Assembly: GCF_000355675.1 (NCBI RefSeq)
Contig: NC_020888.1
Coordinates: forward strand, 3,207,501 to 3,271,500
Reading direction: 5' to 3'
Length of the DNA: 64,000 nt
From: Thalassolituus oleivorans MIL-1
Lineage (GTDB): Bacteria; Pseudomonadota; Gammaproteobacteria; Pseudomonadales; Oceanobacteraceae
Every line of letters starts with the position of its first letter. The first letter of the stretch is position 1. The notes beneath the pieces are model-generated. The model did no database searches, had not been told where the DNA came from, and worked only from the letters and a program-made list of their open reading frames with translations. Below are positions 50,032 to 60,154 of this stretch, in pieces. The translations under genes were made by a program, and so were the position numbers.

Positions 50032-50907
50032 ATGCGTTTGGTAGTGATTAGCGGCCGATCCGGCTCAGGTAAGTCCAGTGCACTGCATGTACTGGAAGAT
50101 CTCGGATTTTATTGCATCGACAACCTACCCATTGGTCTACTTCCCGCCCTTGCCGAACAAGCCAACGGCAATGAAAAGCTCACCCAAATTGCCGTAAGCG
50201 TTGATGCTCGCAATCTTGCTCATGCGGTTGACCGCATCGAATTAGTGTTACGCGACCTCCCGCACGACCATTACAAGCTCGATGTGGTTTATCTCGATGC
50301 CAGTGAAAAAGTCTTATTGCAACGATTTAGCGCCACGCGCCGAAAACACCCTCTTACCAGTAAGAAGATCTCACTAGCAGAAGCCATTGAGCAAGAAAAA
50401 GAACTGCTCGATCCGCTGGCTAACATGGCCGATTTAACGCTCGATACCACGCATATGTCGGTACATGAGCTGCGCAGCTTAATTCGATTACGTGTAGCCG
50501 ATAAACGCGACGGCGATATGTCGATCCTGTTTGAATCCTTTGGCTTTAAGCACGGTATTCCCATCGATGCCGACTATGTATTCGATGTCCGCCATCTACC
50601 TAACCCCTACTGGGATGAAAGTTTGCGGCACCACACGGGGTTAGAGCAGCCGGTACAAGCGTTTTTGAGTCAGTACGATGACGTCAAAGATATGCAACAA
50701 AGTATTAGTGAATTTATGCAACGCTGGATGCCGCGTTTTGTTGATGCCAACCGCAGCTACATGACCATCGCCATTGGCTGCACAGGTGGTCAACATAGAT
50801 CTGTGTATATGGCAGAGCAACTGACAGCAGAATTCCAGCAATATTATCCCAACGTGCAAGTTCGTCACCGTGAACTCGCGCGGCTTTCCGAATCGACAGG
50901 CCATTAA
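50032..50907 (+). CDS. rapZ: RNase adapter / nucleotide-binding protein RapZ
   Basis: 291 aa. N-terminal P-loop GRSGSGKSS (8-16) and DNLPIGLLP; C-terminal domain (about 160-290) with FGFKHGIPIDADYVFDVRHLPNPY and IGCTGGQHRSVYMAE. In E. coli RapZ directs RNase E to GlmZ small RNA and so controls glucosamine-6-phosphate synthase, the entry to peptidoglycan and LPS; its role outside enterobacteria is less clear. It is coupled with ptsO. Confidence 0.95.
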   Translation: MRLVVISGRSGSGKSSALHVLEDLGFYCIDNLPIGLLPALAEQANGNEKLTQIAVSVDARNLAHAVDRIELVLRDLPHDHYKLDVVYLDASEKVLLQRFSATRRKHPLTSKKISLAEAIEQEKELLDPLANMADLTLDTTHMSVHELRSLIRLRVADKRDGDMSILFESFGFKHGIPIDADYVFDVRHLPNPYWDESLRHHTGLEQPVQAFLSQYDDVKDMQQSISEFMQRWMPRFVDANRSYMTIAIGCTGGQHRSVYMAEQLTAEFQQYYPNVQVRHRELARLSESTGH

Positions 50908-50910
50908 TTC

Positions 50911-51180
50911 ATGATCAGTACCCAAATAACAATTATCAATAAACTGGGTCTACATGCCCGTGCAGCGGCCAAATTAGTCTCTACAGCGTCTGCTTTTTCT
51001 AGCCAAGTAAAAGTCGGTTATCCCGGCCGGTTGGTTGATGGCAAAAGCATTATGGCCGTCATGATGTTGGCCGCGAGCAAAGGTACCGAGATCCAACTTC
51101 AAGCCGAAGGTAGTGACGAAGCAGAAGCCATTACCGCGCTCCAAGACCTTATCAATCGTTTCTTCGACGAAGGTGAATAA
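50911..51180 (+). CDS. ptsO: Phosphocarrier protein NPr
   Basis: 89 aa HPr-like protein of the nitrogen PTS. The phosphorylated His is H15 in NKLGLHARAAAKLV, and the Ser-46 region reads VDGKSIMAVMMLAASKG. It delivers phosphate to PtsN. Three bases after rapZ. Confidence 0.95.
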   Translation: MISTQITIINKLGLHARAAAKLVSTASAFSSQVKVGYPGRLVDGKSIMAVMMLAASKGTEIQLQAEGSDEAEAITALQDLINRFFDEGE

Positions 51181-51288
51181 TCCGCTATAAAACAGCAAAT
51201 TAGCGCTAATACTGCGAGTACTTTCATGGTATATAGGCGCTATTCAGGCTAGAATTCTGGTCAACTCCTGCGCAACCAGAGCCATCCC

Positions 51289-52644
51289 ATGGGACAACAT
51301 ACGGAAAAGGCAAAAGCCAAACTGCATAGCCTTAACGCCGCCCTAGAGAGTGGTGCTTTGGCCAAGGTTCAGCGCATCCTAAATTCGGGTTTAGCACCCG
51401 TAGACGTCGCCCATTTAATCGAATCCTCTCCGCCTAAGGCCCGTAAAATTTTATGGGAGTTAGTTGATAAAGAGCTCGAGGGTGAAGTTCTTCAATACCT
51501 CAGCGAAGAACTACAAAGCCATTTCTTATCGGATATGAGCGCGGCTGAAGTTGTCGACATGACCGCCGACCTCGACACCGATGACGTGGCCGACATGTTG
51601 CAACAACTTCCTGAGCGTGTGACTCAAGAAGTTCTAGATTCGATGGACCAAGTCGATCGAGCGCGAGTGGAGGCCATCTTAGGCTATCCAGAAGACAGCG
51701 CCGGTGGCTTGATGAACACGGATACCGTGACGATTCGCCCAGAGATTACTTTGGACGTTGTGTTGCGCTATTTACGTCGGCATAAATCATTGCCGGCCAT
51801 GACCGATAATCTTTTGGTGGTAAACCGACAAAACGAATTCATCGGTTTGTTACCCGTCAGTAAACTACTGGTCAGTGACCCACAACAAACTGTGCGTGAA
51901 GTCATGACCACGGACGCTAAAATCATTCCGGCGACCATGCACGACACTGACGTGGCCAAGCTGTTCGAACGTCACGACTTAGTTTCTGCACCGGTTGTAG
52001 ACGCCGCAGGCGTGCTCATCGGTCGAATCACCATCGATGACGTGGTTGACGTTATCCGCGAAACCGCCGACCACTCGTTGATGAGTATGGCTGGTTTGGA
52101 TGAAGACGAAGATACTTTCGCACCGGCACTAAAAACCAGTCGCCGACGCGCGGTGTGGCTAGGGATCAACTTAATCACCGCCCTAGCCGCCTCGGCCGTG
52201 ATTGGATTATTCGATAAAACCATCGAGCAGGTCGTTGCCTTAGCCGTGCTAATGCCGATTGTCGCCAGCATGGGCGGTATTGCAGGCAGCCAAGTACTGA
52301 CACTGGTTATTCGCGGCCAAGCACTAGGGCACCTCAGCGGCGCCAACTTCCGCTGGCTCTTCAATCGTGAACTCATTGTCGCTGGAATCAACGGGATATT
52401 ATGGGCTGTCGTAATTGCCATTGTGACATTTGCATGGTTTCACGACATAAAAATTGCCCTGATTATCGGCAGTTCGATTATCATTAACCTGTTAGTCGCC
52501 GCCATCACTGGCGCCGCATTGCCGTTAATATTAAAAGCACGAGGAATCGACCCAGCACTAGCGGGCGGCGTTATCCTCACAACCGTCACCGACGTTGTTG
52601 GCTTTATGACATTCTTAGGGCTGGCAACCCTGTTCTACCTGTAA
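51289..52644 (+). CDS. mgtE: Magnesium transporter MgtE
   Basis: 451 aa. Domains: cytosolic N-domain (about 20-130, with LDTDDVADMLQQLPE and YPEDSAGGLMNTD), a CBS pair (about 135-255, VREVMTTDAKIIPATMHD, GRITIDDVVDVIRE) that senses Mg, then five membrane helices (about 280-450) with the pore motif PIVASMGGIAGSQ. All as in the Thermus protein. It lies 108 bases after ptsO, with its own promoter likely. Confidence 0.95.
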   Translation: MGQHTEKAKAKLHSLNAALESGALAKVQRILNSGLAPVDVAHLIESSPPKARKILWELVDKELEGEVLQYLSEELQSHFLSDMSAAEVVDMTADLDTDDVADMLQQLPERVTQEVLDSMDQVDRARVEAILGYPEDSAGGLMNTDTVTIRPEITLDVVLRYLRRHKSLPAMTDNLLVVNRQNEFIGLLPVSKLLVSDPQQTVREVMTTDAKIIPATMHDTDVAKLFERHDLVSAPVVDAAGVLIGRITIDDVVDVIRETADHSLMSMAGLDEDEDTFAPALKTSRRRAVWLGINLITALAASAVIGLFDKTIEQVVALAVLMPIVASMGGIAGSQVLTLVIRGQALGHLSGANFRWLFNRELIVAGINGILWAVVIAIVTFAWFHDIKIALIIGSSIIINLLVAAITGAALPLILKARGIDPALAGGVILTTVTDVVGFMTFLGLATLFYL

Positions 52645-52661
52645 CCCGGTATCCCGATTTT

Positions 52662-53174
52662 ATGAGCAAGTATTACGACGACGATGATTTTGACGATGGC
52701 GAAATCAGCAAATCACAATTAAAGCGCGACATGCACCGTTTCCAAGCTTTAGGCGAAACCCTAAGCAACTTGGCGCCTGCAAAATGGGATACCCTCCCAA
52801 TTAGCGAAACGCTGAAAAATGCCTTAGTAGAAAGTCGACGCATCACTAAACATGAAGCCCGTCGTCGTCATTTTCAATACATCGGTAAAATCATGCGCGA
52901 CGAAGACCTCGACGCCATTCAAACCGCGGTAGACAAACTCGACCCGTCGAGCGAACTGCACGGTCGTTTGATCAAACAGCAAGAACAATGGCGTTCACGC
53001 TTACTCGATGACGCCAATGGCTTGAATGATTTTATCGAAGAATATCCGGATGTTGATCGTCAGCAACTGCGAAACTTAGTGCGTAATGCACAAAAAGAAA
53101 TGAGCAGCGAACCGCCAAAGCCAGGGACAAATTTTAAGAAGTTGTTTCAGTTTATTCGCACCCAGATGGGGTAA
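52662..53174 (+). CDS. darP: Ribosome biogenesis protein DarP (YjgA)
   Basis: 170 aa. The acidic start (YYDDDDFDDGEISKSQLKRD) leads to the family motifs FQALGETLSNL, ESRRITKHEARRRHFQYIGKIMRDEDLD and QQEQWRSRLL. DarP binds late 50S ribosome precursors. 17 bases after mgtE. Followed by a REP cluster. Confidence 0.93.
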   Translation: MSKYYDDDDFDDGEISKSQLKRDMHRFQALGETLSNLAPAKWDTLPISETLKNALVESRRITKHEARRRHFQYIGKIMRDEDLDAIQTAVDKLDPSSELHGRLIKQQEQWRSRLLDDANGLNDFIEEYPDVDRQQLRNLVRNAQKEMSSEPPKPGTNFKKLFQFIRTQMG

Positions 53175-53179
53175 AGACC

Positions 53180-53330
53180 TTTCGCGGATAAGCGGATCGC
53201 CGCCCGGATCGCTCTTACAATCGATGCTTATTCTGTACCGTAGGAGCGAAACTTTTTCGCGAAGGTGGTGCAAATTGAAACATTACCTAAGCGGTATGGG
53301 CTTTCGCGGATAAGATCCGCTCCTACAATC
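53180..53330. repeat. Cluster of REP-like palindromic repeats
   Basis: Three related units: 53180-53222 (TTCGCGGATAAGCGGATCG, later CTCTTACAATC), 53236-53264 (GTAGGAGCGAAACTTTTTCGC) and 53301-53330 (CTTTCGCGGATAAGATCCGC then TCCTACA). The core GTAGGAGCGGAT...ATCCGCGAA is the classic REP type of pseudomonads. The first and last are in the same orientation, the middle one opposite. Confidence 0.85.
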
Positions 53331-53344
53331 ACAAAAACGAAAAA

Positions 53345-54133
53345 TCACCCGCGCAATAACGGCATTTTCTCACGTACATCCTGCACTCTTTGCAAATCAA
53401 TCTCGGCACTTGTAACGCCCATATCATGGTCAAGCTCGGTCATAACCTTGCCCCAAGGATCAATGATCTGCGAATGCCCCCATGTTTGCCGTTTAGTATC
53501 GTGCCAGCCACATTGGTTAGCGGCAACGACGTAGCATTGCTGTTCTATCGCGCGAGCGCGCAATAAGGTTTGCCAATGTACTTCGCCGGTGGTGTAGGTG
53601 AATGCTGCAGGCACGACGAAAATTTCAGCACCTAAATCTCGTAACGCTTGAAAATGTTCAGGGAAACGTAGGTCAAAACAAATCGCTAAACCTATTTTCC
53701 CCGCAGGGCTATCAACCACCAGTAATTCACTGCCGGGGGCGAAGCGTTCTGACTCTGCGTAACGCCCTTGGCTATCGCCAACGTTAACGTCGAATAAATG
53801 AATTTTATCGTAGCGACTAACCTGCTCACCCTGCTCATTCAATACCAATAACGCAGAACGCACGCGTGGATCACCGTCTGGACATAGTTGAGGAATTGCC
53901 CCTACCAATAACCAAACACCGTAATGCTGCGCTTGGTGCGCAAACCAAGCGGTATATTCGGTATTTTCAGCGATGTGATGATATTGACTGCCATCCATGC
54001 ATAAACACATTTCCGGTAACAAAATAACTTTAGCGCCAGTGCTTGCCGCATCGGCTATTAAAATCGCCAGTTGTGCTTTATTCGCTTCAATATCGCTACC
54101 GGCATTATTCTGCACTACGGCTATCTGATTCAT
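53345..54133 (-). CDS. Carbon-nitrogen hydrolase (nitrilase superfamily)
   Basis: 262 aa. The catalytic triad is E41 (LLPEMCLCMDG), K110 (RYDKIHLFDV) and C152 (GLAICFDLRFPEHF), with the second Glu near EVHWQTLL. It resembles Nit2/YbeM-type omega-amidases or deaminated-glutathione amidases; exact substrate cannot be settled from the sequence. It lies two bases after yhdP, cotranscribed with yhdP and rng, as in Pseudomonas. Confidence 0.9.
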   Translation of the reverse strand: MNQIAVVQNNAGSDIEANKAQLAILIADAASTGAKVILLPEMCLCMDGSQYHHIAENTEYTAWFAHQAQHYGVWLLVGAIPQLCPDGDPRVRSALLVLNEQGEQVSRYDKIHLFDVNVGDSQGRYAESERFAPGSELLVVDSPAGKIGLAICFDLRFPEHFQALRDLGAEIFVVPAAFTYTTGEVHWQTLLRARAIEQQCYVVAANQCGWHDTKRQTWGHSQIIDPWGKVMTELDHDMGVTSAEIDLQRVQDVREKMPLLRG

Positions 54134-54135
54134 AA

Positions 54136-57100
54136 TTATTCGTCATCCGAACCAAAGATATTAAAGATATTAAACACGCTGAAAATACGACTTTTAATTC
54201 CGCGTTTCTTCTTACCATCGACTTGGTTGTCGAAAGCTTGATTAATTTCCATGGTTGGCTGCTGCCAAGTGCCTTTAATGTCGTAACTGGCACTGGTAAA
54301 GCGTTCTAATTCGTCACCAATTAATTTTTCAGTAACATAAACCGATGCAGCAATCGGTGGCGCGAAACCCGCTAATACAGCAACTAAAGGGAGCGTACTC
54401 GTAACTGGGAATGTGACCGCCAACTTCATATCCAATTCGCCAGTATTCAGATTGGTCGCTCCTGAGGTCAGGAACTTCCCGCCGGGGCCTTCAACACTTA
54501 GCGGTTCTGATAAAGTCAGTAAACCAGCCTCTATTTTTGCTTTACCCTTTAACGTATCGAATGCCAAACCTGATTGATAAATATCAGAAAAATCGAGGCG
54601 CAAACGCCGCGCTATCGAATTAAAATTCAGCGCTCCAAACGCACGTAAAGCGCCGGTGCCTTCCGCTTGCAACGATCCATCTTTGATTCGCACACTAACA
54701 TCTCCCTGCAAGGTCTCGGTATCGAAACCCAGCGGCGACCCCTGCCAATTAAGCGCCAGCGTTGATTGTAGATCTTTGCCTTCGATCGCTGCCGACTGAC
54801 GGAATGCACGTTGCACTTTGCCGATGTCAGAGCCTTTAATCGTCATATCATAGAGGCGAGTATCATGAATACCGTCGGTATAATTCCAATCCATCTTTCC
54901 GCTAACGTTTAATCCCTTCATGTCGCTATCAAGAATATTAACCGTTAATCCTTGCTTGCTCGGGCGACTGGTAATTTGCCAGCGACCATAGTTGCGAGTA
55001 CCGACATACAATTCCTGCAAGGTCATATCCAAGGCAGGTAACACCGCGGGATCGAGATCTTGTAGTGGATCAACAGTCTCAGGAATATCATCACCCTCGG
55101 CAACAACAACCGCTTCTTCTTCAGGCATGTGGATATAGTCGAGCAACATCACTATAGGCGCATCACCAGGATGAATAACGACGGTACCACGCGTTACGTC
55201 GCTATCAACTTGCAGCGTCCAGTCGTTAGCATCTTGGCGTCCGGCAATACGAGTAATGCCCATGGGAATATCCCAAGCATTCAAGCCTGACAAAGTAATG
55301 TCGATGCTTTCGACCGGGTTAGGTGCAGCCTCAACGGTACGTCCATTCGGTCCTTTCTTTGGTGCTGGCTCGGCATCCAGCAACGCCATCATATGATTCC
55401 AAACATCAAACCAAGGTTCAGCATCTAAGGTTTCATCAATGGTGCCACTGATAATAATGCCCGAATTATCCGGCATGACAGGCTCGGTGCCATCCAATGT
55501 CACATGACCACGATCGACACCATCCTTGCCAAGCCCTAACTCTGCTCGTAAAAAATCATCGTAATTCAACGTAATGCTGGTGATATCGCTAGGTTTAATC
55601 TGAGCAATAAGTGAACGAGGGGTGTCCGTTAACTTACCTGCAGGAAATGGTAGATCAACCAAGGTTCCAACGAGATCCGACTCGACGTCCAGTTGCACAC
55701 CACCGCGACTCGCAGGACGAACATCTAAACTGGCCTGATAATTTAGTTCGCCGCTAATAGGATCAAGCATAAATACGGGCATCCACTGTTTAAAATCCTG
55801 CCACGTGGCTTTGCCAGAACCATCAAGGTGAATATCAAAACCGCCATCCACCACAGTCGATTTCATAGTGGCTGCGAACGAGCCACCGAGTAAACCGGCC
55901 GTTAGGCCTTTCGAGCTCAAGCCTTCTTCTGTGCTGAAATGAATGGTTCCGTTTACGGGTGCTAACTCTAAGTCCAGCTCACCTAAGCGCAAACGCGCAT
56001 TGGTTAATTGGCTGTCTAATTGCACACTAGGGCTACTATCCGGCTTACCCAATAGCATCTGTAAACGTAAGCTACTCTCGATTTGGCCGTTGGCTTGCCA
56101 CTGATCAAATGCATGATCAACCAGTGTTTGAATGGGTGTCTCGGTAAAATAGCGCATGCCCTCACCCGCATCCCCCGCTATTTGGCCAACGACATTTAAC
56201 TGCGTGCCTTCTTTAGTGTCGCGAATTCGTACACGACTGCTATTCGCTAATAAATCCCCACCAAGGGTTTGACCTTGATCAATCCAAATATCAACGTTTG
56301 GGGCATCTAATAAGACTCGACCACTCACGTGTTCTATTGCTGGCCACTCGTCTAAATAGGTTACTTTGACGTCATCGGCTGCGAGATAAAGCTGGGTTGT
56401 TAAACTGTTGTGCGGAACATCACTGCCCACATGGCCATTTAATACAAAGCCAACATCTTGCAATGTGCCCCCATCAAGACCGTTATCCAAAAACTCATTA
56501 ATGGCAGGATCAAGAATATCCGGCACTAGTGCCGTTTGCAGTTCTTGCGGTGCTTTAGCAACTCCCAACATAAGCGCAATATTGTACTCAACATCGGTAT
56601 CTCGACGTGGTATACGCATGGCTAAGTCACCGTGCACGGGTGTTCCTTCAAGATTTGCGCGTAACTTATCCAGCTTTAAACGGAAAAACTCAGGCTCAAT
56701 TTTCCAATAAAAATTAGCCGATACGTCCGTTAAATCCCACGGCGATTGATAAATATCCGGCAGATGCATAGTTAACGTCGGATCGCTAATCGCCACTACA
56801 CCCGCGTTGGGTTGCAGATGTAATTTACCTTCTGCGTTATCAAACGAAGGAATGCCATGAAATGGCTGCGTGCTTAAACCTGCAAGGTTGGCGCGAATAT
56901 CAACCTTCCACGGTTCTCCTCCGACTAAGCTTGGTAAAACAGCCACACGCACATCACTGGCCTTACCTTCTGGTGCAATGTTGTCGACATATTGGCTAAA
57001 GCGTTCCGGCAATAAATCATGGCGTAAAATAAAGTCGCCGGTTTTACGAATATCGATATCGGGGATGGCAATCTGAAACCCTTTTTGCTGAGCCAAGGAC

Positions 57101-58116
57101 ACCGAACTAACACGTAATTGCGAGAACGGCAGCGGTTCATCGAATTCAGGTAAAACACGTACATGCCAATCGCTACCAGTACGGATACCACTGGCGAGCA
57201 CTGAGCCGTTGTTCAAATTCAGGGGTTTTGCACCGGTTTCAACGTGCAATGCAGGAATTTTTGCAGCGACATATATGGCATTTAAATCGCCATCACGAAT
57301 GCTGAGCCAACCCTCGGCACCGCCCTCAAAACGCGAAACATGGAGATTTTGCGGCAACTCATTCGGAATCCAACGTGTCCATTCTTGGTTATCAACACGT
57401 AAATATACTTCACCGTGCTGCTCACCCCATGGCCATAGCGGCCCTTCTAGAGCCGCACTAACAAAGATATCGGCAAGCTGCTCGCGCCCCCAAGCAATCG
57501 TTCCTTCTAATGCATGATCTTGGCCTTGGTTACGCCAAACGAGCTGTTTAATCTCTAATTGCTCGTCATGTTCAAGGCTATGACTTTGCAGCGACCAGTT
57601 GGATAAAATTACCGACTGTTGCAACTCTAACCAATCCACTAGCTTACTGACTGAGTTATTCTTTTTGGATTCTTCATCCGGAGTCGCCTGTTCATCCGTA
57701 GCTGCAGATACGATCTGCCAGCGCTCTCCTATAAACCAAGCGCCATCGTCAGTTTGACGAATGGCCGCACTCGCACCGTCGATATTAATGCGCTTAAACA
57801 CAGGTAAACGATAAAAAGCCGTGGCACTTAAATCGAGTTCAGCTTCAATGCTCGTCACCACCAAACCATCGTTCTCATCGCCAATGCTGAGATCATCGAC
57901 ATGCACGACCGGCGACAATAAATTCCAATCGCCGCGCAATTGTCGAATGGTTACTGGTTGCTTTAATTGCTCGCTGAGTACTCGTTCGAGGTCCGGCTTG
58001 AAGGTTTCTATCAGAGGGATTAGTTGACGACCAAGACTGGTATATAAGGCAAGCGCCACCATTGCCACAACGATGGTGATCCAGATTTGGGTCCAAATAG
58101 AGCGAAAACGATTCAT
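54136..58116 (-). CDS. yhdP: AsmA-like phospholipid transport protein YhdP
   Basis: 1326 aa bridge-like protein, N-terminal membrane helix (about 10-30), then long periplasmic beta-strand repeats (AsmA/DUF3971 type) that form a groove for phospholipids between the membranes; E. coli YhdP is the fast route for phospholipid transport to the outer membrane. Family segments include IRQLRGDWNLLSPVVHV and, near the C-terminus, FDTLKGKAKIEAGLLTLSEPL and VEGPGGKFLTSGATNLN. Full length. Eight bases after rng. Confidence 0.93.
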   Translation of the reverse strand: MNRFRSIWTQIWITIVVAMVALALYTSLGRQLIPLIETFKPDLERVLSEQLKQPVTIRQLRGDWNLLSPVVHVDDLSIGDENDGLVVTSIEAELDLSATAFYRLPVFKRINIDGASAAIRQTDDGAWFIGERWQIVSAATDEQATPDEESKKNNSVSKLVDWLELQQSVILSNWSLQSHSLEHDEQLEIKQLVWRNQGQDHALEGTIAWGREQLADIFVSAALEGPLWPWGEQHGEVYLRVDNQEWTRWIPNELPQNLHVSRFEGGAEGWLSIRDGDLNAIYVAAKIPALHVETGAKPLNLNNGSVLASGIRTGSDWHVRVLPEFDEPLPFSQLRVSSVSLAQQKGFQIAIPDIDIRKTGDFILRHDLLPERFSQYVDNIAPEGKASDVRVAVLPSLVGGEPWKVDIRANLAGLSTQPFHGIPSFDNAEGKLHLQPNAGVVAISDPTLTMHLPDIYQSPWDLTDVSANFYWKIEPEFFRLKLDKLRANLEGTPVHGDLAMRIPRRDTDVEYNIALMLGVAKAPQELQTALVPDILDPAINEFLDNGLDGGTLQDVGFVLNGHVGSDVPHNSLTTQLYLAADDVKVTYLDEWPAIEHVSGRVLLDAPNVDIWIDQGQTLGGDLLANSSRVRIRDTKEGTQLNVVGQIAGDAGEGMRYFTETPIQTLVDHAFDQWQANGQIESSLRLQMLLGKPDSSPSVQLDSQLTNARLRLGELDLELAPVNGTIHFSTEEGLSSKGLTAGLLGGSFAATMKSTVVDGGFDIHLDGSGKATWQDFKQWMPVFMLDPISGELNYQASLDVRPASRGGVQLDVESDLVGTLVDLPFPAGKLTDTPRSLIAQIKPSDITSITLNYDDFLRAELGLGKDGVDRGHVTLDGTEPVMPDNSGIIISGTIDETLDAEPWFDVWNHMMALLDAEPAPKKGPNGRTVEAAPNPVESIDITLSGLNAWDIPMGITRIAGRQDANDWTLQVDSDVTRGTVVIHPGDAPIVMLLDYIHMPEEEAVVVAEGDDIPETVDPLQDLDPAVLPALDMTLQELYVGTRNYGRWQITSRPSKQGLTVNILDSDMKGLNVSGKMDWNYTDGIHDTRLYDMTIKGSDIGKVQRAFRQSAAIEGKDLQSTLALNWQGSPLGFDTETLQGDVSVRIKDGSLQAEGTGALRAFGALNFNSIARRLRLDFSDIYQSGLAFDTLKGKAKIEAGLLTLSEPLSVEGPGGKFLTSGATNLNTGELDMKLAVTFPVTSTLPLVAVLAGFAPPIAASVYVTEKLIGDELERFTSASYDIKGTWQQPTMEINQAFDNQVDGKKKRGIKSRIFSVFNIFNIFGSDDE

Positions 58117-58124
58117 GTTTCGCC

Positions 58125-59597
58125 CTATTGCAGGATGATGTCGTATTGATCTTGAGTGTATTGGCTCTCAACCTGCAATTTAATGGCCTTGCCAATAAAT
58201 GCTTCAAGGTCAGCCAATCCGTGGCTATCTTCATCTAACAGGCGGTCGACAACTTGCTGACTGGCGAGCACAGAATACGTACCCGCTTCGTAAGCTCGTT
58301 CCTCCCGCAGAATTTCACGGAATATTTCGTAGCAAATGGTTTCGGCGGTTTTTACCGAACCGCGTCCATCACACGCCTTACAAGGCTCCATCAACATATG
58401 TTCAAGGCTTTCACGGGTACGCTTGCGCGTCATTTCCACTAAACCTAATTCTGACACGCCGCTAATTTTGCTCTTGGTATGATCTTTCTCGAGCATTTTC
58501 TCTAACATGCGCAACACCTGACGCTGATGCTCAGGCTCGGTCATATCAATAAAATCGAGAATGATAATGCCACCTAGATTACGCAAACGGACTTGGCGAC
58601 CAATCGCAGTTGCTGCTTCCAGATTGGTTTTATAGATGGTTTCTTCTAAATTGCGACGGCCAACAAAACCACCGGTGTTCACATCAATGGTGGTCATAGC
58701 TTCGGTTTGATCCACCACCAGATAACCGCCAGACTTGAGCGGAACTTTGCGCTCTAACGCTCGTTGTATTTCATCTTCGACACTATACAACTCAAAAATA
58801 GGACGCGGACCAGGATAGTATTCAACACGCTCGCTAACTTCAGGAACGTACTGCTGCGTAAAGTGCTCTATTTTTTGGAAGGTTTCGCGCGAGTCGATCA
58901 GAATCTTGCTGACCTCTGGGCGTGATAGATCACGAATAGTACGTAAGGATAGCGGCAGCTCATCATAGACTAAACTTGGCGCTTTATTATCTTTGATACG
59001 TTCTTCCAACTTGCGCCATAAGCGACGTAGATAGCGAGTATCGGCAAGGATTTCATCTTCGCCAACGCCTTCCGCAGCGGTGCGCAGAATAAAACCTGCT
59101 TCGCCGGTTAGGCCTTCGGCTTCCATACAGTTATTAACTAATTCTTTCAGGCGGTCGCGTTCACCTTCTTCTTCAATACGCTGTGACACACCAACGTGGT
59201 CAACTCCCGGCATGTACACCAAGTAGCGCGAAGGAATCGCGAGCTGAGTGGTTAGGCGCGCACCTTTAGTACTGATCGGATCTTTAGTGACTTGCACCAC
59301 CAGCGACTGCCCTTCGTGCAGCAACTGGTTAATTGGCGCATTAGCATCGCCTTTACCGACTTCAGCGGCATGAATAAACGCTGCACGCTCTAAGCCGATA
59401 TCCACAAACGCGGCCTGCATACCCGGCAAAACCCGAACAACCTTACCTTTGTAGATATTGCCGACTAAACCACGATGGTTCGTCCGCTCTATATAGATTT
59501 CCTGCAGTACGCCATTTTCAACCACCGCCACACGCGTTTCCGTGGGGGTGACGTTCATTAAAATTTCTGCGTTCACGAAACTCACCCGACCTGCCAC
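58125..59597 (-). CDS. rng: Ribonuclease G
   Basis: 490 aa endoribonuclease that matures 16S rRNA and turns over mRNAs. An N-terminal S1-like domain (about 37-125, GNIYKGKVVRVLPGMQAAFVDIG) precedes the catalytic domain with Mg aspartates in MTTIDVNTGGF and GGIIILDFIDM. The zinc-link CKACDGRG follows. It has no long C-terminal scaffold, which separates RNase G from RNase E. Overlaps the maf stop by 16 bases. Confidence 0.95.
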   Translation of the reverse strand: MAGRVSFVNAEILMNVTPTETRVAVVENGVLQEIYIERTNHRGLVGNIYKGKVVRVLPGMQAAFVDIGLERAAFIHAAEVGKGDANAPINQLLHEGQSLVVQVTKDPISTKGARLTTQLAIPSRYLVYMPGVDHVGVSQRIEEEGERDRLKELVNNCMEAEGLTGEAGFILRTAAEGVGEDEILADTRYLRRLWRKLEERIKDNKAPSLVYDELPLSLRTIRDLSRPEVSKILIDSRETFQKIEHFTQQYVPEVSERVEYYPGPRPIFELYSVEDEIQRALERKVPLKSGGYLVVDQTEAMTTIDVNTGGFVGRRNLEETIYKTNLEAATAIGRQVRLRNLGGIIILDFIDMTEPEHQRQVLRMLEKMLEKDHTKSKISGVSELGLVEMTRKRTRESLEHMLMEPCKACDGRGSVKTAETICYEIFREILREERAYEAGTYSVLASQQVVDRLLDEDSHGLADLEAFIGKAIKLQVESQYTQDQYDIILQ

Positions 59598-60154
59598 ACA
59601 GGTACGTTAAATTCTTTAAGCATGGCGGCTGTCTCTGTTAATGGCAGCCCGACCACATTGCTATAACTTCCTTCGATGGCATCTACGAGAATGGCTCCAA
59701 AGCCCTGAATTCCGTAGCTACCCGCTTTATCGCTGGGTTCACCCGTAGCGACATAGCATTGAATTTCTTCTTCGCTCAGGCTGCGGAAATGCACCTGAGT
59801 AATTATGCTGCGCACCAACGCACGTTCGCCATTAACTAAGGCCACCGCCGTAAGCACTTGATGCTTTCGACCCGCTAAGCGTGCCAACATCGTTGCCGCA
59901 TCGGCTTCGTCTAATGGTTTTCCTAAAATTTCGCCATCAATGATGACCGAAGTATCGGCCCCCAAAACCACTGCATCTGAGTGTCGTGCAGCAACGACGC
60001 GCGCTTTCTCTAACGCTAAACGCTCAACGTAAGCCTGAGCAACTTCGCTGGCTTCGGGCGTTTCATCAATATCCGCGACATCTACTTCAAATCGGACACC
60101 GATTTGCGCCAACAATTCACGACGACGTGGAGAGCCCGAAGCTAAAATCAACAT
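59582..60154 (-). CDS. Maf-type dTTP/UTP pyrophosphatase (YhdE-like)
   Basis: 190 aa from ATG 60154 (MLILASGSPRRRELLAQIG); the start overlaps the mreD stop (TGATG). Signature residues are SGSPRRRELL, DIDETPEA, LGADTSVIIDGEILGKP and DKAGSYGIQGFGAILVDAIEGSYSNVVGLP. The sequence is closer to YhdE (dTTP and UTP) than to YceF; this is from memory of motifs. Upstream mreDCB and downstream rng give the normal pseudomonad order. Confidence 0.93.
   Translation of the reverse strand: MLILASGSPRRRELLAQIGVRFEVDVADIDETPEASEVAQAYVERLALEKARVVAARHSDAVVLGADTSVIIDGEILGKPLDEADAATMLARLAGRKHQVLTAVALVNGERALVRSIITQVHFRSLSEEEIQCYVATGEPSDKAGSYGIQGFGAILVDAIEGSYSNVVGLPLTETAAMLKEFNVPVWQVG

Noticed and set aside
53405-58116. 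Many medium-sized frames inside yhdP on both strands
   Set aside because: All lie within a continuous 1326-codon gene and have no start signals.
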